A stretch of DNA of 64,000 bases, taken from contig CAUYLG010021523.1 of the NCBI GenBank assembly GCA_963573385.1, positions 31,013 through 95,012 on the forward strand. Direction: 5' to 3'. Origin of the DNA: Cacajao melanocephalus. Lineage: Eukaryota; Chordata; Mammalia; Primates; Pitheciidae. A program made the translations under genes and the position numbers. Numbering within the stretch: position 1 is the first letter of the stretch; every line of letters starts with the position of its first letter. Below the pieces are notes generated by a model, which saw nothing but the letters and a program-made list of their open reading frames with translations, searched no databases and had not been told where the DNA came from. Below are positions 52,672 through 64,000 of this stretch, in pieces.

Positions 52672-55600
52672 CTAGGTCCTGCCACTGACCACCCAGAACA
52701 GAATGAGTCCAGGGCTCAGGATGGATCAGCCAGATGTGAATCAATCTCCACCTGGCCCTTGACTTTACATATGGAACACTAGCTCCTAAGATGGCTTTGA
52801 TATCTAATTGCTGGCAATAAATTAAACCCACAAAACCGAGGATGCAAAGCTCACTGGGGCTGTTAACATCAGCAAAGCCAGTGGCTATGTCTGTTTTCAC
52901 ACCAAGATGCAATAAGATACAACTCACCTCTGGAGATAGATTACATAGAGATAGGGCTCTGCCATTTGGGGCTGGAAGAGAGAGGGTCGATTCCTGTTAG
53001 TGAGCTCCTGTAACTAAGCTTGATCTTATCACAGTTATACGAATGCTTGGAAGGGAGATCCTGGAGTAGGGGTGAGCAGAGATTTTCAGTCATAGTCATA
53101 CACTCTAATCTCAGCCAGCAAGAGACAAGCCCCTCCTCCCTGTAACCCATGAGTCAATGCAGGCTAGGGGCCTGGGCTAGGAGCACTGCCAAGGGTTGAG
53201 GGGGACCTCAAGGTGTTCTTCCTGGGACAGCCATCCTCCTCCTATGCCCACCTTTCCCGGCCTGCTCTGAGAAAGTTTTCTTCCTTCTGTTGCTCTAGAA
53301 GTCAGGTGAGTTTTCAGGGAGAGTTAGTTCCATGGAGTAAATACTTCCCACCTGAAGCTGGGAGGGCTGCCTGGAGGAGGTTGGGATGCTGTGCATGTGT
53401 GAGAGGGGTATAGGGAAGGAGGAGGCAGCCAGTTTTCATGCTCTGGAGGGAAGATAGTCAGAGGTCAGCTGAATTGTCCAAGGGTGCCCAGAAGGTTAGT
53501 AGCTGGAGCTATGAACAAAAGAAGGCTCCCTGGAGATAGTCTGAAATGTAGGGGAAGAGGAAGATGGCATTGGGACTGGAGGGACTTAGAAGATCTTGTT
53601 TGTAGATCTAGCTTCAGGACTTCCAATGTTTCCTCCTTAGAGTCGAATTACCCTTAGAAAAGGGTGGTACCTCTTGGGCCTCTGCACTTTCTTGCCTCCA
53701 TGCTTGTCTTCTTGGACTGGCCAAACCCAGTCCTCCAAGGAGGGAAGTGGATCCAGGAAAAATGAAAGTTGACACAAGCATGGTTCAGAAACAGCTTGAG
53801 AGCTGGAATGGACAGGCAGTTCTAGATAGACTCCAAGAAGGTTAGAGCTGGAAAGTACCATTTGATCCTCATTTTATAAGTGAGAAAACTGAGGCTCGGA
53901 AGCCAGTTACCCAGCCTAGATTGTCTTGCCCAACATATGCAGCCTGGGGAGGGCTGTCCACTGGCTGGGCCACCTTGCCTTCCCTGGCCTTACAGTTCCC
54001 TTTCAGGTCTTTCTGGCTCTCACCTTCTTCTGTGGAGCTCTTTTCCATTTTTGCTTATTCCTGAAGAGGACTTTATCAGTGATTGTTTTTGTGGCATCCA
54101 TAGCTCTTAATTAGCCTTCCTTGGGCCTCCTTTCCAGAAGGCTGTGAGTGAAAAGAGCATCAGTATTTGGCACTGGGATCAGTGTAAGGGGCTCTGCCCA
54201 TGGCATGGAGAGAAGGGCAGATGTGCAGGGAGGCTGGTGCTGAATTACTGGGTCCTAGAGAGCCTGGAGGCCTGAAGAGGGTTTTTCAGACCCCATCCCA
54301 TGCAGGTTCTGCTGGAACCCTGAGGCCCTTCAAGCCTGAGACCCCTGGCTCCTGGGCTGGCTGCTGATGTCCCCCTCCCTACCACTCTCAGGACTACAAC
54401 TGCCCAAAGGCTGGACACACATAGGGATTTCCTGGCTGCATCCGGTGGATGGGTGGGGCTGTGGAAATGTTGGAAGCCATGTCCTGTCTGAGTTGAAGCC
54501 CCTACTCTCTGGTTTGAAATGCAGCCACTGGAATCAGGGCTATGAAGATCATGAGAGGAGAGTGGTAGTTTTGCTCAGCCTTGGGACTTGAGGTGGGTTT
54601 GGAAGGAAGATGGAAGGTCAAAGGAGAGAGGGCACAGCATGGCTCGGGAATGCTCTTGCTGATTTGGGTGTGGGGAGTGTGGCTAGGAAAGGGCAGGGCC
54701 TCTCTTAAGCTGTAAGTGCCCAGCCTGGGGTGGAAAGATAAATTCCAGGCTGAGTATGGACACTACTGTGGAGTCAGCAGGGAGCCATTAGGAACCCTTG
54801 GACTGAGAGAAGTGACAAGAGAGTGGTTTGGGGCAGCTTCGTCTGGGAATTGGCAATGACGAAGCAGGAGTGGAGGAACTCTCCTCACAATTTCTCCCAG
54901 ATTCAAGTAGCGTGGCCTCAGGGCAGATGTTCCTCTCCAAGGGTTACTGGGACTGTGGCTGAATGCTCAGAGACAACCTAGGATGATTCCCAAGTGAATC
55001 ACCATCAACCCCTGGCTCATGCCCACCCTTGGTTAGAGTATTCCTTGACAAGGTCTCCCTGGGGCATTCTTAAACCAGTACCAGGTATGTTTTCCAGGCG
55101 AGCTGAGCAGTTCTCATGCTGCTGGCCCTGAGGTTCCCCACAGTCTGGGACTTCCTGTCCAATGCAAAGAAAAGGAAACCTCGCATTATTGACAGATGGA
55201 TCCTGAACCCCTCAGCTCATGTAACCCTCACAGTAGTCAGAGGCAGGTGCCATTCTTACCCATTTTATCCCTAACACCTCCTGATGAGCCAAGTCTTTTC
55301 AGACTCCACAGTCCCTGCTGGTCCCTTGACTCTGGGGTTTCCCTGGCTCTGGGCTCCGTCAGAACCTCTCTGGGGCCTCCATCTTGAGAACCTGCCTGAG
55401 CCTGGATGGTGCCTGCATTTACCGCAGGCTCCTTGGGTGATACTGCTCCATAGCTGGGTCTGGGGAGCTTGGCCCCAGGTGGCCACCTCTAGTGGTCTCT
55501 TTCTGGCTCGTTGCCAGCAGCAAGAACCACCATCACTTGCCCTACCATTCAAGAAGCCCCCAGGGTTTTCTCTGAATCTAGAAAAAGAGCACAAAAACAT

Positions 55601-56699
55601 AGGCTATATCCTGGAAGTGGGCAGGGGATAGGGCAAAGCCTCTCCTACTTTCCTCTTCCCCAAAGTATCTTCCACAGCTTCCAGACTTGTGACCATGCAG
55701 TGTCACAGTCTTAGGTTTGGTACTGCCCACTCCAGGTTCTGCAAAAGTTTGAAGGTCAGCCTCTCAAAGACTGTGGCTGTTGCTTCCCTGGATGTAGAGA
55801 AGGGGTTTTGGTGTTGGGAACTCCCCAGAACTCTGGGGCTAGCTGCTGTGGGTGATCTTGAACAAGTCTCTTCTGTTCTTTGCAATCTCAGTTCCCTTGA
55901 CCGTAAAATGGCCACAGGATTATTGGGAGGATTTCATGTGAGAACACATGAGAAAATACCATAATTACAGTCTGGTGCTCCAAGAGTAGAATTACTTTAG
56001 GTTAGAGGGAGCAAGGGCACCCTGGAGCAGCTCTCCAGAATGGGGAGGTGAAAAGGGGCTGGAGGGCAGATAGCATCTGATCTGACAGAGAGGGCCAGAG
56101 CAGTTATATGCATCCAGGAGCTCCTATGCCATGCTGAGGTCTCTTATGTACATCCCTGCTCTGCAGACATTGAGGATAGTCTGCTGTTTACCTAGAAGAG
56201 TTTATAATAGTCAAAAGCTTGGGGTTGAAGGAGCCAGTATTGGGAGGCCAGTGGCCAGCCTGGAGGAAGAAGAGAGTCGGTAGAAGGAGCTGGAGACACA
56301 GTGCTCTTTTCCAAAGGCCCCACCTATGCTCCTGAACTTGAGTTATGCCTCAGGCCATGGGTGCTAGGGGGACAACCCAAAAGGAATTAGAAAGTTTCCT
56401 AAGCAAAAGATAAACTCTGAGGGCTCTACCTGGTTCCAGGGCCAAGGAAGGCATGCTTTCAGACCCTGTTCCAGCCTCATCCCCTGGCAGTCCTGGTCCA
56501 TCTTACTGAGCACAGATCCACTTGCCTCATGCTCCCCAGGGGCAGATTTATAAGCCCAGAAGTCAAGGCCTGACTTGAACCTGATGAATGAATCAGATTA
56601 AATACATGCTGTATGCTCCCAGGCCTGATTTCTCCAACTTCTCCAGCCTATATCCAAGGAGGAGCTACAGAAATATCCATCACTGTTTCCATGTGGAAT

Positions 56700-56848
56700 A
56701 GCATTCAGCAGTTCAGGTCTGTGATGGAACAGCACCGTAGGTTTGTCCATTGGTCACTGTCATGGTCAAACAAGTAGCTTCCAAAAGGAGCCAGCATGTC
56801 ACATGGAAAGAGTGGGAACAAGAGAGAGAAGGGGGAGGTGTCATACAC
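56700..56848 (-). repeat. LTR-like old repeat, first part (probably MaLR type)
   Basis: 'agcatgtcacatggaaagag' and 'aagagagagaagggggagg' match a common old LTR-like repeat. The repeat is cut here by Alu material and resumes at 57304. Confidence 0.45.
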
Positions 56849-57013
56849 TTTTTTTTTTTTTTGAGATAGAGTCTCACTCTGTTGCCCAGGCTGTAGTGCA
56901 ATGGCACCATCTCAACTCATTGCAACCTTTGCCTCATGGGTTCAAGTTATTCTTGTGTCTCGGCCTCCAAGTAGCTGGGATTATAGGGGTGCACCACCAC
57001 ACCTGGATAATTT
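56849..57013 (-). mobile_element. Alu right monomer, reverse
   Basis: Poly(T) head, then the right monomer to 'cacctggataatttc'. There is no left monomer. A second Alu follows at once. Confidence 0.85.
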
Positions 57014-57303
57014 CTTTCTTTTTTTTTTTTTTGAGATGGGGTCTCGCCTGCCGCCCAGGCTGGAGTGCAGTGGCATGACCTCAGCTCACTGTAACTTCCG
57101 CCTCCTGGGTTCAAGTGATTCTCCTGCCTCAGCCTCCTAAATAGCTGGGATTACAGGTGCCCAGCATCAAGCCCCGCTAATTTTTTGTATTTTCAGTAGA
57201 GACAGGGTTTCACCACATTGGCCAGGTCTGGAACCCCTGACCTCAAGTGATCCTCAGTCTCCCAAATCACTGGGATCACAGGCATGAGCCATCACACCTG
57301 GCC
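57014..57303 (-). mobile_element. Full-length Alu, reverse
   Basis: Begins with its own T-run (57015-57032) and runs to 'catcacacctggcc'. Its left part carries a short deletion ('ggccaggtctggaacccc'). Confidence 0.88.
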
Positions 57304-57484
57304 TTCATATATTTTAACCAGATATCAAGTGAACTCACTCATTACCAAGGGGATGGCACTAAGCCATTCACGAGGGATCTACCCCTATGATCCAAACACC
57401 TCCCCCCAGGGCCTATCACCAACACTGGGGATTACATTTCAACATGAGATTTGGCAGGGACAAATATCAAAACCATTTCATCAT
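57304..57484 (-). repeat. LTR-like old repeat, second part (probably MaLR type)
   Basis: 'aaccagatatcaagtgaact', 'ccctatgatccaaacacctc' and 'acatttcaacatgagatttg' continue the repeat interrupted by the Alus. The family assignment is uncertain, and no internal coding region is present. Confidence 0.5.
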
Positions 57485-58599
57485 AGATGGAGATGTAAGA
57501 GGGAGAGAGGCACCAAGGTGACTGCTAGAGTGTTACCTTGGGCTGCTAGAGAGATGGAGGTGCTGTCTCTTAAGAGAAGAGACTGTGTGTGGAGGGGATG
57601 GTTTGCAGTATTGGCCACTCTCATTTCAAGACAATATTAGACATTCAAGGTGTCAGGAAGGCAGTCGGAATGATGGAGCATGGGGCACAGTTTTGGGAGA
57701 CATCATGATTAAATGGAGTCCAAAGCCACAAGATCAGACAAGAGGAGAAAATGTGGAGAGATACAAAAAGGTGACTCAATCCTGTGGCAGAGGCTGGGGA
57801 GACATGAAAGATCCAGAAAAGTAGACTGAGAGGGAGCAGCCAGCTAAGAGAAGAACCAAGAGAGTATAGTTTATCGGAAGCCTCTAAAAGCAAATATTGT
57901 AAGAAAGGAATGGTCACTGTGTTGAATGCTGCTGCGCAGGAAAAGTAGGATGAAGACAGAGAAGCAATAATCAGATTTGCCACCACAGACATTCTTGGTG
58001 GTCTTGGCATGGATGTTTCAATAGAATAATAGGGCTGGAAGCCCCATTATTGCAGGGGATGTGGGAGCTGCTATAGATATGGAGGTAGAGGTAGTGAGTG
58101 CAGTGAAGGGGAGTGGCAGCCTTTTTCCAAGCACCCCATGAGGAGCCTTGAGTTCTGGGCTTCTCTTCTAATTGACCAGTGCCCTCAGTGGCTGCAGAGA
58201 AAGACAAAAATGGGTCCTATGCCCTGGAAGTCAGGGCCTGGGTTGGCCAGAGTGGAAGAGTAGATGAGCTAGGCTGGGAAGGATGAATCAGGTACAAAAA
58301 TCCATGCTCAGTGCTGTCACAGCTCTCTGTCACGAGGGCCTAGCTTTGAGAAATACTCCCTGCTCATTAGTAGGAAGGATGAGCTCCAAAGAGGGTGGGC
58401 TCCAGAGTACAGGGTGGCCAGTGCTGCCCAGCTCCATGTCCTGTCTGTGTGTATTATTCTCCTGAGAAAGTGGTACTGCTGTATACAGGTAGATTTGTCA
58501 TAGAAGCAACACGTAATCACTGGGAAATTGTACAAAGGAGGAAAGGGTCACTTCTTGGTATATTTTATTCTGGTTTGTATCTACATGGGATTATTCTTG

Positions 58600-58980
58600 C
58601 ATAATTATGATCATATTGTGAACAGAACTTTGGGCCTGATTATTTTTTGCTGAATGTGACATACTAGACATTCTCTTTGCTGATAGATGGATTTCACGGT
58701 TGTTATTGGTTGCATACAATTGCATGGAGTAATGCCCCATGTTCAATCACTTCATCCCTTACTGGTTGTCATTTGGATTATTCCCAATATTTATAGACAA
58801 TGTTACATTGGATATTTATATAAATGAAACTTATCTCAATCCATTTTCACAGAAATAACATTTTCTAGGGGGAGGATTCTTGATACCCACTTGCCACAGT
58901 GCTGGTGCGAGGGTCGCCTGGACCCACCCTACTTGAAATAAGTAGCCCACTATTACACTAACTACCTTCACATAGTCATT
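58600..58980. repeat. AT-rich old repeat, possibly LINE-derived
   Basis: 'catggagtaatgccccatg' and 'ggattattcccaatatttat' resemble the 3' part of old L1-type elements. The identity is not secure. Confidence 0.35.
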
Positions 58981-58996
58981 ACAATTTTCTTATTTG

Positions 58997-59300
58997 GGCC
59001 TGATGTGGTGGCTTACACCTGTAATCCTAGCACTTTGAGAGGCGGGTGAATCACTGGAGGCCAGGAGTTGGAGAACAGCCTAGCCAACATGGTGAAACCA
59101 CATTGCTATTAAAAATAGAAAAATTATCCAGGTGTGGTAGCATGCGCCTGTAATCCCAGCTAATCAGGAGGCTGAGACAGAGAATTGCTTGAACCTGGGA
59201 GACAGAGGTTGCAATGAGCTGAGATGGTGCCATTGCACTCCATCCTGGGTGACAGTGCAAGACTGCATCTCAAAAAATAAAAATAAAAACAAATAAAAAG
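58997..59300 (+). mobile_element. Full-length Alu (diverged)
   Basis: Dimer from ggcctgatgtggtggctt to an AAATA-rich tail. It has a small deletion after 'gcactttgagaggcgggtg'. Confidence 0.9.
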
Positions 59301-59429
59301 AAGCGGTCTTCTTGTAGTTTTAATTTGTCTTTCTCTGATAGTTAAAGAAGATGTTCATTTTCCTATCTGTTCATTTACTATTCTATTTCTCCTCACGGGA
59401 GGAAGTAGTTTCCATTGGGTGACCCAAAT

Positions 59430-59995
59430 TTGTACCTTTCCCCGTGGGCTCTCTGAATGGCTCCTCAGCCCTGCTAGGGCTGTCCTCACCAGCTGGAGTG
59501 ATCCAAGGTCAAATCTCTGTGTCCTCCTGCATTGTCTCCACGCCTTCAGCCCGTCCGCACAGTTGCGCTCTTCTTCCTAAATGCCTCATAGCAGCCTCTT
59601 GGCCTGCCCCACAGGCTCTCCTCTAAGCCGACGTTGACTATCCCCAGCCACTTCTCCTGGACCCTGAAGAGCCTTCAGAAAATATACCTTGACCCACTGA
59701 CAAGTTTAGTCTCTACTGATTACTCAGAATTCTTCATAGTCTGCCTCTATCCGCCTGCCACCCTGCACCCACCTCCAAGGAAATCTTGGGCTCCGGTCAT
59801 GCTGGCCTTGTCTGGGCCTCATTGCATCCCACTCATCTTGCTTCTTTCTGCCTCTGTGCCTTGGTTCATGAGACTGCCCCTAAGAATCATGTCCACTTAA
59901 ACTCATCTTCTGAGACCTTGCCTCCTCAGGCGAGCCTTCCCAGATTTTTCCAATCCACTCAGCCTCCCCTGCCTCTGAATGGCTGAAGGATTTAT
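59430..59995 (+). repeat. L2 LINE fragment
   Basis: Includes L2 words 'tgtctccacgccttcagc', 'cccgtccgcacagttgcgc', 'tgccttggttcatgag' and 'gcgagccttcccagattt'. The open frames within it come from the repeat. Confidence 0.55.
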
Positions 59996-61539
59996 AGTCT
60001 ATAGGGGCTCTCTGAGAGGGTCCCCAATAAGTAGTCCTCGTTCTTCAAGTTCTGAACAATGAAAAAATAAAACTCAGATGGAGGACAAAGGATTATCTTC
60101 TTTACTGAAGAAGGCTTAGAGAAGGAAGTGGCTTAATGTAAGGTCACATGCACCTGTGCTGGGCTGACTTTTCCCCCTTTCCCTAGTCTCACTTGCTTTG
60201 GGTAAGTGAGGCCCCACACATTCCAGCTAGTGGAGACCCACACATAGAAGAAAGCACTGGAGTGGGAAATCTGCCCCCCTCCTCACAGTCCATACTCCAG
60301 GCGCAAATGCTAAATCCTGTCTTGAATTAATAGAGTCACTATGGGTTTTGTTGCCTCAACTATGCTGGACCAACTTTAGGAGGTCCTTAAAACCCAAGGT
60401 ATGTACAGCTTCTTATCTTTACAGTGCCTTCGAGCAGGTGAAGAGGACTCCCTCTTAGCAAGCCCTTCCTTCTGCACACACACTCACCCCAGTAAAGTCT
60501 AAAATTCTGTTCTGAGGATCTCATTTCCCTACGGATGCTGGTCTGAGTGTGCAGGCAGAACCTATGGGAGCAGGCAGGGATATAACCACTATCATTCACC
60601 CAGGCTTCAGTCAGGAGGGGGACAGGGCTTTTCCTGAGGGCAGTCTTCCATGGGGATGCAGGGCATGAAGGCACAATTGCCCTTGGTGCCTCTGTACTAA
60701 GATCAAGGAGAGAATCAAACAAGAGGTTGGTATGGCATAGACATGTTTTGCTTAACTCACAAGTGTGTCAAGAGCCTCCTTTGGGCTTTTACTGGGCAGA
60801 TGATAAGTGATTGGATTATTCAAGGCATGGGGGATTAATTATTTTGGGCTGGACAGAAGAGTTCACGGATAGAGCCAGGTTACAAACTCTACTGCTTCAC
60901 TGGCTGTTGCTTTCTAGAGGAATGTGAACTTCTTACACAATTTGGAACCCACCTGGTAATGCCTCGATTCCAGAGCTGTGGGTGCACAGACATCATTGCA
61001 CCACGTAGAATTAGAAAAAGAGTTCTCTAAAAATAACTGCCGAGGAATATTTAATTTGATAGCAAGACTATGACTAATCCATGAAACAGAGAGTCTGTGT
61101 GACAAGACACAGTACAATAATGGGGAGAAATTCATGTTTGACCTTTAAGCAAGTGCAAAATGAAACAGATCTATGCCTTGGCAGCTGAGGACCCTGTGGC
61201 TCTAGGGAGAGTGGCTGTGAGCAGGGGGTTTGATGGCCATAAAGGAGAACTGCTGCAACATGTAGTTCTCAGGGGTGTTGCATGATGGAAATAGCTTAGG
61301 GAAATCAATACCTTTTGGTGTTAAATAGAGAGAAGAGGCTCATGCTGAGCTAAGTGCTGGCTGGTAAGAGGCGGACGCAGGAGGCCAGCCTAGCGACACG
61401 GGGGTGACCAAACCAACTCTCGCAGGTGATCTTGGAGGAGAAGTAGATTCCACAAATGCAAAGAGACCCAGCATTTCTGGGAAGCAGTTTGAGCCAGTAG
61501 GAGGGGAGCAAATTTCCAAAGTTTCATGAACATTTACCT

Positions 61540-61740
61540 TGTGTTGAGAACTTTGTAGGCATTATCCTCAGAAGCATCCCTGATGTAGAAGCCATTCTGA
61601 TTCCCAGTTGATAGGAAGAAATTGGGTTCAGAGAGATTAAACTACTTGCCTGGGGTCAACCAGCTAGGAAGTATCTATCTGGAGCTGAATGTGAACCCAG
61701 CGCTGACTCCAGAGGCCTCAAGCTCTATTCCCTGTTGCTA
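61540..61740 (-). repeat. MIR-like SINE fragment (reverse)
   Basis: Contains 'tgttgagaactttgtaggc', 'gggttcagagagattaaact' and 'acttgcctggggtcaacc'. Confidence 0.6.
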
Positions 61741-62175
61741 GGTCACCTGAAACTTGAAAAAGCCTGAGGCTGTCAGTGGGCTAGAGTGACAGACTGGGGT
61801 TGGGACAGGCCGGGTGCAAGTGAGGTTTTGGCAGAGGCCACCCCATGATGAGTTCTCATGAAAAATTGCCATTCCTCCTGGCATGGCAGTTTTCTGAATC
61901 AGGATCACTTCTCTGATTGTTCCATAATTCATGACTGCATATTATAAATTCTGATCCATCACCCTCAGTGCTAATTAGAGAACAGAATAATCCCCATTTC
62001 TTAGAGTTGCTCTTCCTCAGTGGTGACAGGGTGAGTACTATTCCTGGTGCTCCCCGGGTCAGGGCCCTGCGTGTTCTGAATACATGTCCTAAGGTGTGAT
62101 CTTGTGAGAGAATTCTCTAAAGATTTCTCTTTTTTTTTGGCATCCTCTATTAAATGTTCCTCAAGGAAGAGATTA

Positions 62176-62227
62176 GATCAGATTCATGGCCAATTGATCA
62201 ATCCTTGATCAGATTCATGGCCAATTG
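62176..62227 (+). repeat. Perfect 21-bp direct repeat with a 10-bp spacer
   Basis: The 21 bases at 62176-62196 (beginning GATCAGATTC and ending CCAATTG) recur exactly at 62207-62227. Confidence 0.92.
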
Positions 62228-62699
62228 CTTGTTGGCACCCCTGGCAATATTCTTTCCTTGGATGCTTAGCATGGTCGGGGAGGGAGTGACAAGCAAGGTG
62301 TTGAGACCACAGTTGAAGCAGTGGGTCACAGAACCTGGAGAGTGGGCTGTGTAGGGAGGTAAGCTGTCTTTCTGCTCCAAACCTGGGAGATGAGTGCTGG
62401 AGCCTGACACAGGTGTGACATCTTAAGAATAAAGGAAAGATTGGCTTACGGAGGAGAAAGAAGCCTGGAGTGGTTCTGTCTGAGCAGTGGTACTAGATGC
62501 TTCTGCAGACTTTGTTGGTGCTCAGAGAATTGAGGAACATGGAGTGGTGCCTCTAAGTCCAGGACTCAACAGGCTAGGCCTTTTCCTAGGCTGTTCCCTC
62601 AACAAGCCCAGGGGCTCCTTGAGGGGAGATTGTGTTCTTATCCATGTCTCTTACCTCTGCTTCTGACCCAAGGCCTGTCAATGGTTGGTTCCCTAATAT

Positions 62700-63046
62700 C
62701 ATGGGATGTGGCAAGGCTCCAATGCCTGTTTGTCTCCCACTCTAGTCACATTTCTCCCCACTCCCCACTTGTATGCTCACACATCACGTCCTGGTCACAC
62801 TGGCATTCCCATTCCTTGGATACGTTTAGCTCCTTCTTCACCAGATTCACTTCCCCTAAATGCTGCTCCCTCTGTCTAGAACACTTTTCTCTTCTATTTG
62901 GCTGATTTGTATGTATTGTCAGCCTCCAGTTTAAATATCATTTCCTCCAGGAAGTCTTCCCTATTTGCAAACTAGGTCAGAGCCCCTGGCTGAGGCTCCC
63001 TCTGTACATGTATACTTTCTCTTCTTTCCTAGTACTTGTGTCTCTC
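62700..63046 (+). repeat. L2 LINE, segment 1 of 3
   Basis: 'tgctgctccctctgtctaga' and 'atttcctccaggaagtcttc' are L2 landmarks. The element is broken by an Alu at 63047 and continues afterwards. Confidence 0.6.
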
Positions 63047-63372
63047 TCTGTTCTTTTTTTTTTTTTTTTTTTGAGATAGAGTTTTGCTCTGTCACCCAAG
63101 CTGGAGTGCAGTGGTGCAATCTCACAATCTCAGCTCACTGCAACCTCTGCCTCCTGTGTTCAAGTGATTCTATTGCCTCAACCTCCTGAGTAGCTTCAAT
63201 CTCTGAGGATTACAGGCACGTGCCACTACACCCAGCTAATTTTTGCATTTTTAGTAGAGATGGGGTTTCGCCATGTTGGCCAGGCTGGTCTCAAACTCCT
63301 GGCCTGAAGTGATCAGCCCACCTCAGCCTCCCAAAGTGCTGGGATTTACAGGTGTGAGCCATTGTGCCTGGC
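63047..63372 (-). mobile_element. Full-length Alu, reverse, with target-site duplication
   Basis: CTTGTGTCTCTC flanks it at 63035-63046 and 63373-63384. Poly(T) head at 63054-63072. Confidence 0.93.
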
Positions 63373-63459
63373 CTTGTGTCTCTCATTAGAGATTTGCTTG
63401 TGTGATAATTGGTTCAATGTCTCTTCCTCCAGCTAGATGCTAAATTCCATGAAGAGAGG
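63373..63459 (+). repeat. L2 LINE, segment 2 of 3
   Basis: 'cagctagatgctaaattcc' is the 'ctagaatgtaagctcc' part of L2, stranded between two Alus. Confidence 0.55.
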
Positions 63460-63758
63460 CCGGGCACAGTGGCTCATGCTTGTAATCCCAGCACTTTGGG
63501 AGGCTGAGGCAGGCAGATCACTTGAGGTCAGGAGTTCAGCCTAGCCAACATGGCAAAACCCTATCTCTACCAAAAATGCAAAAAATTAGCTGAGTGTGGT
63601 GGCGGGTGCCTGTACTCCCAGTTACTTGGGAGGCTGAGGCAGAAGAATCACTTGAACCCGGGAGGTGGAGGCTGCAATAAGCTGAGGCTGCAATAAGTGT
63701 CACTGCATTCCAGCTTGGGCTACCGAGCAAGACTCTGTTTCTAAACAAACAAACAAAC
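63460..63758 (+). mobile_element. Full-length Alu (S-like)
   Basis: Starts ggccgggcacagtggctc and ends in a CAAA-repeat tail. It carries an internal 16-bp tandem duplication at 63668-63699. An imperfect TTCCATGAAGAGAG / CTCCATGAAAAGA pair flanks it. Confidence 0.92.
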
Positions 63759-63845
63759 TCCATGAAAAGAAAGACTGTGAACCTTTTTTTGCTCTGGACC
63801 TGGCCCCTAATAGGTGTTCAATAAATTTTTGGTAAATAAATGATT
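63759..63845 (+). repeat. L2 LINE, segment 3 of 3
   Basis: 'ctggcccctaataggtgttc' and 'aataaatttttggtaaat' are the 3' terminus of L2. Confidence 0.65.
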
Positions 63846-64000
63846 CAAATTTCTCACACTCATTAGAGAAATGCAAATCAAAACTACATTGAGATACCAT
63901 CTCACGCCAGTTAGAATGGCAATCATTAAAAAATCTGGAGACAATAGATGCTGGAGAGGATGTGGAGAAACAGGAACACTTTTACACTGTTGGTGGGAGT
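63846..64000 (+). mobile_element. L1 LINE ORF2 3' part, cut by the window edge
   Basis: 'gagataccatctcacgcc', 'agttagaatggcaatcatt' and 'acacttttacactgttggtg' are diagnostic of the 3' end of L1 ORF2. It is in sense orientation. The L2 end directly precedes it, so its 5' end is probably truncated here. No intact frame is visible. Confidence 0.88.

Overview
This is a stretch of simian primate nuclear DNA. The reasons are the many Alu elements (J- and S-like types, including nested copies), the L1, L2 and MIR repeats, and two recognisable vertebrate genes with ordinary GT-AG introns. The gene order matches human 3p21.31, where CISH is followed by MAPKAPK3 and then DOCK3. The two proteins are full length but differ at several positions from the human proteins as I recall them, so a non-human simian is more likely than human. 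I could not run an alignment to settle the species. Layout: 1-4380 is intergenic DNA with old L2 and MIR pieces. CISH lies on the minus strand: its 3'UTR is about 4380-5492, its three coding exons are 5493-6028, 6258-6478 and 9522-9541, and its CpG-island promoter is about 9470-10330. That promoter carries two tandem pairs of perfect STAT motifs (TTCNNNGAA). From 10.3 to 14.5 kb there is non-coding spacer with simple repeats. A second CpG island (14560-15060) is the main promoter of MAPKAPK3 on the plus strand. The MAPKAPK3 coding sequence runs in ten exons from 15185 to 44445 and gives 382 codons plus stop; its poly(A) signal is at 45679-45684. Its first coding intron is 21.3 kb and holds several Alus, including one Alu inside another. 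From 45.7 kb to the end I see no gene: this is repeat-rich DNA that in human would lie between MAPKAPK3 and DOCK3. How the genes relate: CISH is a cytokine-induced SH2/SOCS-box inhibitor of JAK-STAT5 signalling, and its promoter shows the STAT sites expected for negative feedback. MAPKAPK3 is a p38-activated serine/threonine kinase. The two sit head to head but act in different pathways. I found no previously undescribed coding system. The unusual material is regulatory (STAT pairs, a G-rich run, an AU-rich element) and structural (trimeric and nested Alus, an L2 cut by two Alus, perfect short duplications).
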